This document shows, piece by piece, positions 47,636 to 56,835 of a stretch of DNA of 64,000 nucleotides (positions are counted from its first letter, which is position 1; every line of letters starts with the position of its first letter). Under the pieces are notes generated by a model. The model saw nothing but the letters and a program-made list of their open reading frames with translations, had not been told where the DNA came from and did not search any database. The stretch covers positions 122,863 through 186,862 of the forward strand of contig PSMW01000003.1 in assembly GCA_040290295.1 (NCBI GenBank). The letters are read 5' to 3'. Origin of the DNA: CAADGV01 sp040290295 (GTDB lineage Bacteria > Bacteroidota > Ignavibacteria > UBA10030 > UBA6906). The position numbers and the translations under genes were made by a program.

Positions 47636-48094
47636 TTAAAAGCGATCGCCGCAATCTCCACGTTCGCCTTCCGGGGTCGTTCGCGCCGGAAACTTTCCTT
47701 CGGGAAAGAATCGCGCATAGATGCGATTGAGCTTTTCGAAATCGTTCATGTTCTTCAGAAACACCGTAACGCTCACGACGTGCGAGGAGTCGTAGCCAGC
47801 TGCGTGAAGCATCGCCATCATGTTCGAGAGCGCTTGATGCGTCTCCGCCTCGAACGAGGCATCGACGAGCACTCCCGTGGTTTGGTCGAGACCGATCTGG
47901 CCCGACACGAACAACAGGTTGCCGACCCGTACGGCAGGACTGTACGGCCCCATGGGTTTTGTGGGGGCGATGATTGTTCGATCGGCGTGCTTGCTCAATT
48001 CGTCATGCACGATGCGCCGCACATCATCCTCACTCGGGGTGCTGCACGCAAGCAGAACCAGCCAAGCAATCAGCGTCGTGCATAGGATTCGCAT
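47636..48094 (-). CDS. RidA-family lipoprotein with frameshifted C-terminus
   Basis: 153 residues from the ATG at 48094. MRILCTTLIAWLVLLA-C is a lipoprotein signal; the mature part is a RidA/YjgF enamine-imine deaminase fold (GPYSPAVRVGNLLFVSGQIG, VTVFLKNMNDFEKLNRIYARFF, FPARTT with the conserved Arg). After ARTT the frame gives an abnormal ending (PEGERGDCGDRF). Another frame just there reads RKANVEIAAIAFKE with a stop at 47629-47631, the expected RidA C-terminus, but about six residues are missing. A net deletion of about 17 bases near 47670 would explain both. It follows the aminotransferase gene directly (TGA then ATG one base apart). Confidence 0.8.
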   Translation of the reverse strand: MRILCTTLIAWLVLLACSTPSEDDVRRIVHDELSKHADRTIIAPTKPMGPYSPAVRVGNLLFVSGQIGLDQTTGVLVDASFEAETHQALSNMMAMLHAAGYDSSHVVSVTVFLKNMNDFEKLNRIYARFFPEGKFPARTTPEGERGDCGDRF

Positions 48095-48095
48095 G

Positions 48096-49391
48096 TCATC
48101 CTCTCCCCTCAGCAAGAGCGATAATGGCATCGGCAGCTTTGTCCACTTCCGCCGCCGAGTTGTACATGTGGGTCGAGATGCGATTGCAGTTGACGCCGTT
48201 CTCCGGAACCATGCGCGTGATGATGTGATACTTTTCCAACAATTGTTTCTGCAACAGATCGTACGGCAGATCGGCGACGCGGAAGCCGAGGACGGATCCG
48301 AACCCTCCCTTCTCGCTCGGCGTCAGAATCTCGAGACGATCGCCAAGCTGGAGCAAGCGCTCACGCAGGTGCAATGCAAGCCCCTGTCCGCGCCGAGCAA
48401 CGTTTCCCATGCCCAGGTGATAGAGAAAATCGACCGCGGCACCAAGCCCCACGTACAATGCGGAACTTTGCGTTGCAAAGTCGAAGCGGTGCGCGTCGGT
48501 ACGGTACTGGAGCGTTCCCTTGGCGATATCCCACAACACATCTGCGCCGCCGCCGGTCCAGTACGGCTCGACGACTTCGAGCATCTCTTTCCGAATGTAC
48601 AAGAAGCCCGTCCCTTTGGGACCCATCATCCATTTGTGGCCGCATGAAGCGAAGAAATCGCAACCAAGCTCTTTCACGTCGAGCGGCAACATACCGGGCG
48701 TATGCGCTCCATCGAGGAAAAACCACAAGCGCTTGTCGCGGGCGAGTGCGGCGATCTGACGAGCCGGAAGGACCTGTCCGATTGTGCAGGTGATGTGCGG
48801 AACAGCGATACACCGCGTGCGACGCGTGATGAGGTCATCGAGACGGTTCAGCGTTTCATCGAACGTGGGTGCGAGCTTCAGTTGCTTGATCACGATGCCG
48901 TCTCTTCGGGCACGAGCAAGCCACGGCAGTGCATTACCGGCGTGTTCATGATCGGTGAGGATCACTTCATCGCCGCGCCGGAGAGGCAAGCCGCATGCGA
49001 TGATGTTGATCCCTTCGGTAACGTTATGCGTGAGGGCGATTTCCTGTTCTTCAGCATTGAGGAAACGCGCGAGCTTCGCCCGCACGGGCTCCCAGCCGCC
49101 GTAGCGCGCCGTACGATCGACCTCCTCCATTTCCATCTGGACCGCATCGATCACAACGCACGGCGAAGGACCTATCGAGCCGTTGTTCAAGAAGAGAGCT
49201 TCTCGCTTGAGTGGAAACTGATCCCGCACGATGCGCCACACATCCTCATCATCGGCCGGCAACGATTGATCGGCGGCAATGATGTACTTTGCGCGCGCAG
49301 TTTCAGGAAACGCATACAGCATCGCTCCGCCGAGTGCGCCGCCCGAACACAAGCGCAGGAACGTTCGTCGTGAAAGCGAAGCCTCGCACAT
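48096..49391 (-). CDS. Tat-exported class V aminotransferase-fold protein (isopenicillin N epimerase-like)
   Basis: 431 residues. The N-terminus SRRTFLRLCSGGALGGAMLYAF is a twin-arginine signal peptide, so the enzyme is expected outside the cytoplasm after folding with its PLP. The fold is class V aminotransferase: FLNNGSIGPSP, THNVTEGINIIACG, DHEHAGNALPW, and the PLP Lys in FFASCGHKWMMGPKGTGFLY. Similar proteins are annotated as isopenicillin-N-epimerase-like but act on diverse substrates. The RidA lipoprotein gene downstream is coupled to it. Confidence 0.87.
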   Translation of the reverse strand: MCEASLSRRTFLRLCSGGALGGAMLYAFPETARAKYIIAADQSLPADDEDVWRIVRDQFPLKREALFLNNGSIGPSPCVVIDAVQMEMEEVDRTARYGGWEPVRAKLARFLNAEEQEIALTHNVTEGINIIACGLPLRRGDEVILTDHEHAGNALPWLARARRDGIVIKQLKLAPTFDETLNRLDDLITRRTRCIAVPHITCTIGQVLPARQIAALARDKRLWFFLDGAHTPGMLPLDVKELGCDFFASCGHKWMMGPKGTGFLYIRKEMLEVVEPYWTGGGADVLWDIAKGTLQYRTDAHRFDFATQSSALYVGLGAAVDFLYHLGMGNVARRGQGLALHLRERLLQLGDRLEILTPSEKGGFGSVLGFRVADLPYDLLQKQLLEKYHIITRMVPENGVNCNRISTHMYNSAAEVDKAADAIIALAEGRG

Positions 49392-49416
49392 GGCGTGTTT
49401 CCCTTCGGTGATGAGT

Positions 49417-49899
49417 TTACAGCTTGTATCCGATTTTTCTCAACAGCTCTTTCCGCTTTGCCACATCGGCCGCCGATTCGATGCCCGTCGTCATGATGCC
49501 ATCCACCACACCGAGGACACTGCGACCCTGCTCAGTCTCGGCAACGATCACCTCGGTAGGATTCGCCGTGGCGCAGTAGATGCGACACACTTCAGGGACG
49601 TTCTTGATCGTATTGAGGATATTGACCGGATAGCCTCCCTCCATCATGATGATGAAGGTGTGGCCCGCTCCGATCGCCAAGGCATTCTTCTGAGCAAGAG
49701 CAATGAGCGAGGCATCGTTCCCCTCACTGCGAACCAGTGCAGGACCCGAAGCTTCGCAAAAGGCGATGCCGAATTTCATCGCCGGGTTGGTTTGCACGAT
49801 CGCCTCGTAGAGATCCTCCACTGTCTTGATGAAGTGTGAGTGTCCGAGGATGAAGTTCATCTCCTCCGGTTTCTCGATGCGTATCGCCGTCAGTTCCAT
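49417..49899 (-). CDS. Adenosine-specific kinase-family protein
   Basis: 160 residues of a small family named adenosine-specific kinase (found in archaea and some bacteria): IEKPEEMNFILGHSHFIKTVEDLYEA near the start, KFGIAFCEASGPALVRSEGND in the middle, and VLGVVDGIMTTGIESA near the end. Family naming rests on limited biochemistry, so activity is tentative. It lies next to sixA and two genes from adenosine deaminase (add), suggesting purine nucleoside handling. Confidence 0.8.
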   Translation of the reverse strand: MELTAIRIEKPEEMNFILGHSHFIKTVEDLYEAIVQTNPAMKFGIAFCEASGPALVRSEGNDASLIALAQKNALAIGAGHTFIIMMEGGYPVNILNTIKNVPEVCRIYCATANPTEVIVAETEQGRSVLGVVDGIMTTGIESAADVAKRKELLRKIGYKL

Positions 49900-49933
49900 A
49901 GGAAGTCTCCTCGTTACAAGAAACGCGTCGAAC

Positions 49934-50425
49934 CTAAAACGTCGGGTTCAAGCGTCGGACGATCTCCGGTGTGAGCAGCCAGCGCAGTTTCGGCTGATCC
50001 TTCGACGAGAGGTGAACGCACGCGACCGCACAAGTTTCCATCGCGACCATGGCTGTATGTGCAGGCGAAATCAAGTACGACACGAAGATGCTCATATCGG
50101 GCTGATGCCCAACAAGCACAACGCCGCCGGCGTTGTCCATTGCGCTCATCTCCTCGGCAAGCTCCCGAGGATCGAACCCCGGTTCGAGTTTGCGCGAGAC
50201 GGTCGGCTCGCGCCGCAAAGGACGTCCGAAAATTTTCCCCGTTTCGACCGCACGCACCAACGGACTGGTGAGGATAGTGCTTATGTTGAGATCGATGTTC
50301 ACGAGCGCCTGTGCCATCAACATTGCCTCTGCGCGTCCCTGTTCACTCAGCGTGCGTTCGTAGTCGTTCCGAAACTCGCCCCCAAGAGGGTTCGCCTCGC
50401 CGTGACGTACGATGTAGAGATTCAC
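49934..50425 (-). CDS. sixA: Phosphohistidine phosphatase SixA-type
   Basis: 163-residue histidine phosphatase of the phosphoglycerate-mutase-like superfamily. The catalytic motif LYIVRHGEANP puts the active His at residue 8; LTSPLVRAVETG and VLVGHQPDMSIF give the second set of catalytic residues. In E. coli SixA acts on phosphorylated NPr of the nitrogen PTS, so the presence of ptsH/ptsI at the other end of the window is worth noting; a link is inference. Confidence 0.87.
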   Translation of the reverse strand: MNLYIVRHGEANPLGGEFRNDYERTLSEQGRAEAMLMAQALVNIDLNISTILTSPLVRAVETGKIFGRPLRREPTVSRKLEPGFDPRELAEEMSAMDNAGGVVLVGHQPDMSIFVSYLISPAHTAMVAMETCAVACVHLSSKDQPKLRWLLTPEIVRRLNPTF

Positions 50426-50475
50426 GATGCCCCCGTGATGTGAACGAAAAGAACAGCACCGGCGCCGGTGCGAGC

Positions 50476-51573
50476 TTACGACTTAGCGCGTGCCAGTCGC
50501 TGTCGCGCTCGGGCATAGCCGGGTTTGATAACGTCGTAGATGAGACGGATGCGGCGGTTGTAGGGGATGAACGCACTCTTCATCGCGTTGATTGTGATCT
50601 TCTCCAAATCATCCAATCCCAACTTGAACACCTTGTGGGCGAGAGAGAGTTCTTTCGTCATCGTCGTATTGCTCATCAGTCGATCATCCGTGTTCAGGGT
50701 AACACGAAACTTGTAGCGGTAATAAATGCCGAAGGGGTGCTCATCGATGGATTTCACCGCGCCGGTATCGACATTGCTCGTCAAACAGATTTCCAAGGGG
50801 ATGCGCTTGTCCAAGATGTACTGCGCGAGGTATCCCATCTTCGTCACTTTGGTCGGGTCCTTCTTGTCCAACCCTATATCCTCGATCAAGCGCGTCGCAT
50901 GTCCGATGCGATGCGCGCCGCACCACTGAATCGCCTGCCAGATGCTTTCCTTGCCGAAGGCTTCGCCTGCGTGGATCGTGATGTTGAAGTTTTCGCGTTG
51001 GATGTAGTGAAAGGCATCCACATGCTTCTTCGGCGGAAAGCCTCCCTCCTCGCCCGCCAAATCGAACCCGACAACCCCCCGCTCACGGAAATCGACCGCC
51101 AACTCAGCCATCTCTTGCGAGAGGTTCATATTGCGCATCGCGCAGATGATCAATCCGTATTCGACGCCGAAGTCGCGCCGCCCGCGCTCCAAGCCTTTCA
51201 GCACGGCGTTCACCACTTCGTCCCAATGCAATCCCTTCTCTGTATGGAACACGGGTGCAAACCGGGTTTCGACGTACACAACGTTGTCGTTGTACATATC
51301 TTCCATCATCTCATAGGCGACGCGCTCGAGTGCTTCCTCCGTCTGCATCACCCCACAGGTGTGAGCAAACCCTTCGAGATAGAGGGGCAAACTCCCGCGT
51401 TGCGCACCACGGTGAAACCACTCCGCCAACTCTCCCGGATTTTCGGTCGGCAGTTTCTTGTAGCCGATATCCTTGGCAAGCTCGATCACGGTTTCGGGCC
51501 TCAGTCCGCCGTCGAGGTGATCGTGCAACAATACTTTGGGGAGCGTGCGAATGAACTTCTCGGTGAGTTTCAT
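50476..51573 (-). CDS. add: Adenosine deaminase
   Basis: 365-residue amidohydrolase converting adenosine to inosine. Zn ligands: LPKVLLHDHLDGGLRPET at the start, ITIHAGEAFGKESIW and HRIGHATRLIED in the middle, LTLNTDDRLMSN-like near the end (VTLNTDDRLMSNTTM), and CLTSNVDTGAVKSI. Length is typical. It lies upstream of sixA and downstream of pgi, all on the minus strand. Confidence 0.93.
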   Translation of the reverse strand: MKLTEKFIRTLPKVLLHDHLDGGLRPETVIELAKDIGYKKLPTENPGELAEWFHRGAQRGSLPLYLEGFAHTCGVMQTEEALERVAYEMMEDMYNDNVVYVETRFAPVFHTEKGLHWDEVVNAVLKGLERGRRDFGVEYGLIICAMRNMNLSQEMAELAVDFRERGVVGFDLAGEEGGFPPKKHVDAFHYIQRENFNITIHAGEAFGKESIWQAIQWCGAHRIGHATRLIEDIGLDKKDPTKVTKMGYLAQYILDKRIPLEICLTSNVDTGAVKSIDEHPFGIYYRYKFRVTLNTDDRLMSNTTMTKELSLAHKVFKLGLDDLEKITINAMKSAFIPYNRRIRLIYDVIKPGYARARQRLARAKS

Positions 51574-51682
51574 CTGGTCAACAACTGTGGTGATCGCTTC
51601 TTTGGTAGTTCAAGGTAACGAGATGGTGAGTGAAAATCAACGCGTTCATCGCGTCTGTTCCGCGCAACGGATGATGCTTCTC

Positions 51683-53329
51683 TCACGATCGAACGAACGC
51701 TTTGTAGTAATTGATCAATCCGTTGGTCGATGCGTCATGGGCGGTGGTTGGTTCAGTCGTTTGTAATTCGGGGAAGATTGCTTTCGCGAGTTGCTTTCCT
51801 AATTCCACACCCCATTGGTCGAAGGAGTTCACGTTCCAGAGAATGCCTTGCACGAAAATCTTGTGTTCGTAGAGAGCAATGAGCGATCCAAGTGATTGTG
51901 GGGTAATCTTACGAAGCAGCAGAGTGTTGATGGGACGATTGCCGGGAAAGGTTTTGTGAGGAAGAAGTTTCGCTATGTCCGCCTTGCTGAGTCCGGCCGC
52001 TTGCAGTTCTGCGCGCGCCTCCTGCAAAGTCTTCCCTTTCATCAACGCTTCTGTTTGCGCAAAGAAGTTCGAGAGAAGAATCGCGTGGTGATCGCCGAGC
52101 GGGTTGTGCGTTTCCATTGGTGCGATGAAGTCGGCAGGCACCACCTTTGTCCCTTGATGAAGGAGTTGATAGAAGGCGTGTTGGCCATTCGTTCCCGGCT
52201 CGCCCCAGATGATCGGACCGGTCGAGGAGCCTACAGGCTGTCCGTCCCGTGTTACGGACTTCCCGTTGCTCTCCATGTCGGCTTGCTGCAAATATGCCGG
52301 CAGTCGGTGAAGGTACTGATCGTACGGGAGTATGGCATGCGTCTCAGTTTCGAAGAAATTGTTATACCAGACCCCGAGCAGTGCCAGAATGACGGGCATG
52401 TTCTTCGGCAACGGGGCGGTCCGAAAATGTTCGTCCATCTCGAACGCACCTGTCAACAATGCTTCGAAGTTCTCGAAGCCGATGGCGACGGCGATCGAGA
52501 GACCGATGGCCGACCACAAGGAGTAGCGTCCGCCCACCCAATCCCAGAATTCGAACATGTTGTCGGTATCGATGCCGAAGGCGGCGACCTCCTTGGCGTT
52601 GGTCGAAAGCGCGACGAAATGGTGCGCAATCGCCGCTTCGCTGCGCGCATGACGGAGAAACCATGCGCGAGCGGAGGCTGCATTGGTCAGCGTCTCCTGT
52701 GTTGTGAAGGTTTTCGAGGCGATGATGAAAAGTGTGGTTTCGGGGTGCACCCGTTTCAACGTTTCGGTCAAATGCGTACCGTCGATGTTCGAAACGAAAT
52801 GCACACGCAGATCGGCGCGCGTGTAAGGCTTCAATGCTTCCGTGACCATCACCGGACCCAAGTCCGACCCGCCGATACCGATATTCACGACATCGGTAAT
52901 CTTACGACCCGTGTAGCCGGTCCATGCTCCGTTGCGGACGGCCGTGCCGAATTGCTTCATGTGTTCCAACACCGCACGGACATCGGGCATCACGTCCTTG
53001 CCCGCGACAACGATCGGGCGATGGGCGCGATTGCGTAACGCGACATGAAGCACGGGGCGGTTCTCGGTAACGTTGATTGCCTCGCCCGCAAACATCGCAT
53101 CGCGCCACGCTTCGACCTGCGCTTCACGCGCCAAGGCAAACAGCAAGCGCATCGTCTGGTCGGTGATGCGGTTCTTGGAATAGTCCAAGAAGATGCCGCA
53201 GGCTTCGAGTGAAAACTTTTCGAAGCGCTTCGGATCGCGTGCAAAGAGCGCCCGCATGTGTTTGCGCTCCATCGTTCGATAATGTGCACGGAGGGCTTTC
53301 CATGCTTTCGTCCGAGTCGGATTCATCAT
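51683..53329 (-). CDS. pgi: Glucose-6-phosphate isomerase
   Basis: 548-residue classical PGI (glycolysis/gluconeogenesis). Start at the first of two adjacent ATG codons (53329), 5-10 bases after GGAAGAA. Signatures: VNIGIGGSDLGPVMVTEAL, IIASKTFTTQETLTNA, FEFWDWVGGRYSLWSAIG and NSFDQWGVELGKQLAKAIF, near the C-terminus. Normal E. coli-type length and order. The other sugar isomerase at 4110 is of an unrelated SIS family, so the genome carries two types. Confidence 0.96.
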   Translation of the reverse strand: MMNPTRTKAWKALRAHYRTMERKHMRALFARDPKRFEKFSLEACGIFLDYSKNRITDQTMRLLFALAREAQVEAWRDAMFAGEAINVTENRPVLHVALRNRAHRPIVVAGKDVMPDVRAVLEHMKQFGTAVRNGAWTGYTGRKITDVVNIGIGGSDLGPVMVTEALKPYTRADLRVHFVSNIDGTHLTETLKRVHPETTLFIIASKTFTTQETLTNAASARAWFLRHARSEAAIAHHFVALSTNAKEVAAFGIDTDNMFEFWDWVGGRYSLWSAIGLSIAVAIGFENFEALLTGAFEMDEHFRTAPLPKNMPVILALLGVWYNNFFETETHAILPYDQYLHRLPAYLQQADMESNGKSVTRDGQPVGSSTGPIIWGEPGTNGQHAFYQLLHQGTKVVPADFIAPMETHNPLGDHHAILLSNFFAQTEALMKGKTLQEARAELQAAGLSKADIAKLLPHKTFPGNRPINTLLLRKITPQSLGSLIALYEHKIFVQGILWNVNSFDQWGVELGKQLAKAIFPELQTTEPTTAHDASTNGLINYYKAFVRS

Positions 53330-53460
53330 CGTGTTCTTCCTGTTGTTAACAAATGCAGAAGGCACCATCAATATACGATGGGGAAATGACAACTTCTTGC
53401 CCTTTCTCTCACAAATTTCTACTTTGCAGACGCAATCCCTCACCTCTCCTTGCTTGTCGT

Positions 53461-54256
53461 ATGGCATTGCAACTCACACGTCCGTTCGTGTTCTGCGATC
53501 TCGAAACAACGGGTACCAACATCGTTACGGATCGGATCGTCCAGATCGCCTTGATGAAAGTGTCGCCCGACGATGATGGGCGGCCGGCGCGCATCGCCGA
53601 ACAACGTACGCATCTTCTCAATCCCGGCAGACCGATTCCACAGGACGCCACTGCCATTCATGGCATCACAAACGACGACGTGCGCGATCAGCCGCGCTTC
53701 GCCGATCTTGCAGATGCACTGTATCGGTTCTTCGAAGGATGCAACATTGCAGGCTACAATTCTAACGCCTTCGACGTTCCGTTCTTGGTGGAGGAATGCG
53801 CACGATGCGGACTGACCTTTCCGAAGGAAGGAACGCGGCTCATCGATATGTGCATCATCTTCAAGCGGAAGGAGACACGAACGCTGAGCGCGGCATACAA
53901 GTTCTCTTGTGGGAAAGTGTTGGAGAATGCACACAATGCAGAGGCAGATCTCCGCGCGACGCTCGAAGTATTCCAGCAGCAACTGGCGCGGTACGACGAC
54001 ATCGATGCACTCTCGCTCGATGAGCTGCACGCTTTCTGCAATGCGGCGCCTCTCGTGGACTACGCGCGGTACCTCACGCGCAACAGCAAGGGAGACGTTG
54101 TCTTCAACTTTGGAAAGCACAAAGGCGAGGGCGACGTTGACGCATCCCGACTACGTGCGGTGGATGTTAGCAAGCACATTCCCCGAAGCGACGGAAGCAG
54201 TGCTGCGACGTCTCCTCGATGCGAACGATGGTGTGCCGGATACCGATGCGTTCTGA
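53461..54256 (+). pseudogene. DnaQ-like 3'-5' exonuclease, one-base frameshift
   Basis: Exonuclease of the DEDDh (PolIII epsilon) type. Metal sites: FVFCDLETTGTNIVTDRIVQ at the start and HNAEADLRATLEVFQQQLAR later; ATAIHGITNDDVRDQP is the typical substrate loop. The frame from ATG 53461 ends properly only if one G of the GGG at 54129-54131 is removed. The sequence then continues KHKGEATLTHPDYVRW and ends DANDGVPDTDAF (stop 54254-54256, about 264 residues). Unrepaired, the frame would run to 54720 across the opposite-strand dsbD gene. Role: DNA repair or proofreading by family. Confidence 0.8.
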
Positions 54257-54266
54257 CTTCTCTCGT

Positions 54267-56543
54267 TTACGATCCCGTCGCCTTCGCCAATGCATCGAGA
54301 ACGATACCAGACGTGATCACTTCCGGCAGCACGATCGGTTGGTCGGGTTTGCCGGCGGGGAACACGACATACAACGGCACGCCCGATCTGCCGAATGTTT
54401 GCAACGAGCGCGTGATGGTTTCGTTCCGATTCGTCCAATCCGCTTTCATCGCAATCACGTTCTTCTCGCGAATTGCAGCAACAACCTCCTTGTCGGCAAG
54501 GACCGTTTTCTCGTTCACCTTGCACGTCAGGCACCACTCGGCTGTGAACTCCAAGAAAACCGGTTTTCGATCTTGCAGATACGCTTCCAGTTTTTCGATC
54601 GAGAAAGGTTGCCAGGCAATGCCCTCATCTGTAGCGGTAAAGGACGCGTGTTGGGTGGTCGCCGTGGAATCAGCGAGGACATTGCGCGCCTTCAACACAT
54701 CACCCACAAACATGGCGTAGCCCAGTACAACGACACCCACAGCACCCACCCACACGGCAAGATGCCGCCCTCTGGATGCGCTCAACGTCGCGAAGCGACC
54801 GATCAGCCAGCATGCGAACGCGACGCAGAGCAGAAAGGCCGAAGTCCACACCACTGCCTCCGTGCCGAGTTGGGAGCCGAGAATCTTCAGGAGCCACACC
54901 AACGTCGCCATCATCAAGAAGCCCATGATGTGTTTTGCCGTGACCATCCATTCACCCGGCTTTGGAAGAAACCGCATCCAGTTCGGCTTCATCGTGAGAA
55001 TGAGATACGGCAATGCCATACCGAAGGCAACGGTTGCAAACAATAAGAGGATCACCGCCGCCGACTGTGAGAACGCGAAGCCCATCGCCGAACCAAGAAA
55101 CGGCGCGGTACACGGTGTGGCAAGAATGGTCGCGAATACTCCTTCAGAAAACGACGCGCCGTACCCCTTGCTCTCTTTGGTTGTTGTAGGAGTTGTGCTC
55201 GCTACCGAAAACAGCAACGGCACGTTGATTTCGTACACACCGAACAGGCTCAATCCGAACGCGAAGACGATCGTGCTCATGGCAATCACGAACAGCGGCT
55301 CCTGAAACTGGAAGCCCCACCCCACCTGCTCGCCTGCAGTCTTGAGGAGAACGACAAGAAGCGCGAGCACCAGAAACGATGAAAGAATACCGAGCGAGAA
55401 CACCCATCCCATCTTTCTGACCCGTCGAGGCTCGTCCCCCGCCATACACATCAACCCAAAGATCTTCAATCCGATAACAGGCAGAACGCACGGCATGATG
55501 TTTAGCAGCAAGCCGCCGATGATCGCAAAAAGCACGTACAGCAGCAAAGGCTGATCGGCATAGGCAGCAGGGATGGAAGAGAATCGGCGATCGAGGATCG
55601 AACCGCCCGTAGCAGGCGGGCTTTCTCCTTCTTGTCGAATGCTTGCGCAGAACTCCCGCGGCAACACGATCTCCACAACCCCCGCCTTCTTTTCTTCTCC
55701 TTCGAATTGATAGACGAGAACGCCGCTCATCGTCAGCGGACCAGCGACCTGCTCGTGAGCCGAGACGGGAAGCGTCAACGTCGCCCTCGCCTTGTCGGCT
55801 TGCACGGCCGTTCGTCCGAAGGAGAGCGAGTCGTGCGCGTGTGGATAAAAATCCGGAACAACATCCCTCACGACGACGAATTGTTTTCCCGCATCCGCAG
55901 CGAGCACCAATGTTACGGTGCTGTTGCGTGTCTCTGTTTTGAACGTAAAGCCGGGGCCCGCCGGCAGCGGCTGAGGCACCATCGCACGGTAGCGAGCGAA
56001 CAGCTCAGCATGCGCTGGCCTCGGCGCTGATGAACGCACAGGAAGTGTCAGCACCACATCGGCACTTCCGGGGACGCACAGCTTCTCGCATTCCAGCCAG
56101 CGTACCTTCGCCTTCAGGGTTATGTGCGTCGTTCCTGCCGGAAGCCGGTTGGGCGGAGTGATAGTCACCAACAGCATCGTTTCGTTTTCGTAGCCGTACG
56201 TCAGGATCTCGCCGCTCTCGTTGTATTTGCGCGGCAGGGGCCATTGAATCTCTCCCGCGGTGAACCCGGAAGGTAACTGCCATTCGATCTGCGTCGGCAA
56301 GCCGGCTTCACCACTGTTCTGCCAGTACGTATGCCAGCCCGCATCTCTCGTCATCAATACACCAACAGCGAATGCCGACCCGGGTCGTATACTTTCCACA
56401 TCGGCAAGCAATCGAACGTGCGTGTGGTGCCTCTTCGGGGAAGCCTCTTGCGCCGGAAGACCGGAAGCACCGACCAGAATCATCCCAGCGAGAAGGACAA
56501 CGCGCCCAACGGCGATTGAGTATGTGTGCTTTGCGTTCTTCAT
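54267..56543 (-). CDS. Thiol:disulfide interchange protein DsbD-like (ScsB type)
   Basis: 758 residues. It transfers reducing power across the inner membrane to periplasmic thiol proteins. Order: signal peptide (MKNAKHTYSIAVGRVVLLAGM), a ScsB-like N-terminal domain (WLECEKLCVPGSADVVLTLP), eight-helix DsbD transmembrane domain with the two reactive Cys (LLNIMPCVLPVIGLKIFG and LATPCTAPFLGSAMGF), and a C-terminal thioredoxin domain with WCLTCK. Normal length for this subgroup. It overlaps the small membrane gene by four bases and converges on the exonuclease gene. Confidence 0.9.
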   Translation of the reverse strand: MKNAKHTYSIAVGRVVLLAGMILVGASGLPAQEASPKRHHTHVRLLADVESIRPGSAFAVGVLMTRDAGWHTYWQNSGEAGLPTQIEWQLPSGFTAGEIQWPLPRKYNESGEILTYGYENETMLLVTITPPNRLPAGTTHITLKAKVRWLECEKLCVPGSADVVLTLPVRSSAPRPAHAELFARYRAMVPQPLPAGPGFTFKTETRNSTVTLVLAADAGKQFVVVRDVVPDFYPHAHDSLSFGRTAVQADKARATLTLPVSAHEQVAGPLTMSGVLVYQFEGEEKKAGVVEIVLPREFCASIRQEGESPPATGGSILDRRFSSIPAAYADQPLLLYVLFAIIGGLLLNIMPCVLPVIGLKIFGLMCMAGDEPRRVRKMGWVFSLGILSSFLVLALLVVLLKTAGEQVGWGFQFQEPLFVIAMSTIVFAFGLSLFGVYEINVPLLFSVASTTPTTTKESKGYGASFSEGVFATILATPCTAPFLGSAMGFAFSQSAAVILLLFATVAFGMALPYLILTMKPNWMRFLPKPGEWMVTAKHIMGFLMMATLVWLLKILGSQLGTEAVVWTSAFLLCVAFACWLIGRFATLSASRGRHLAVWVGAVGVVVLGYAMFVGDVLKARNVLADSTATTQHASFTATDEGIAWQPFSIEKLEAYLQDRKPVFLEFTAEWCLTCKVNEKTVLADKEVVAAIREKNVIAMKADWTNRNETITRSLQTFGRSGVPLYVVFPAGKPDQPIVLPEVITSGIVLDALAKATGS

Positions 56544-56743
56544 TCTTTCTTGAACAGTGTCAGCTTCTTCGGATTGTTGACCGGCTCCTTTTTCTTATGA
56601 CGATGAAGATATTTGAGTCGTTTTCGTCTTCGTATCAACACTGCCAGATAGCCGATTATGCCCAAGGCTATCAGACTGGCGACGACGATGTTATTTTGGA
56701 AGAATTCGATGTACTCCATTCGTTTCGCAACCGATGCGGACAC
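56540..56743 (-). CDS. Small single-pass membrane protein coupled to dsbD
   Basis: 67 residues (59 if from the inner ATG at 56719). One membrane helix (NNIVVASLIALGIIGYLAVLI) is followed by a very basic cytoplasmic tail (RRRKRLKYLHRHKKKEP). The stop overlaps the dsbD start (ATGA), so the two are translated together. The family is not recognised; an accessory subunit of the Dsb system is possible but unsupported. Confidence 0.65.
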   Translation of the reverse strand: MSASVAKRMEYIEFFQNNIVVASLIALGIIGYLAVLIRRRKRLKYLHRHKKKEPVNNPKKLTLFKKE

Positions 56744-56835
56744 AGCGAGTCCGACGTGGGGGGACAGCCGAACGTTTCTACGGTTCGCTGTGCGTTCAAT
56801 ATAGCCATCGAAGAGAGTGGATGCAAGAAATGGCT

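Noticed and set aside
53353..54720. A 455-residue exonuclease with an extra domain
   Set aside because: The C-terminal part is a frameshifted shadow of the antisense dsbD gene; the family C-terminus is found in the next frame.
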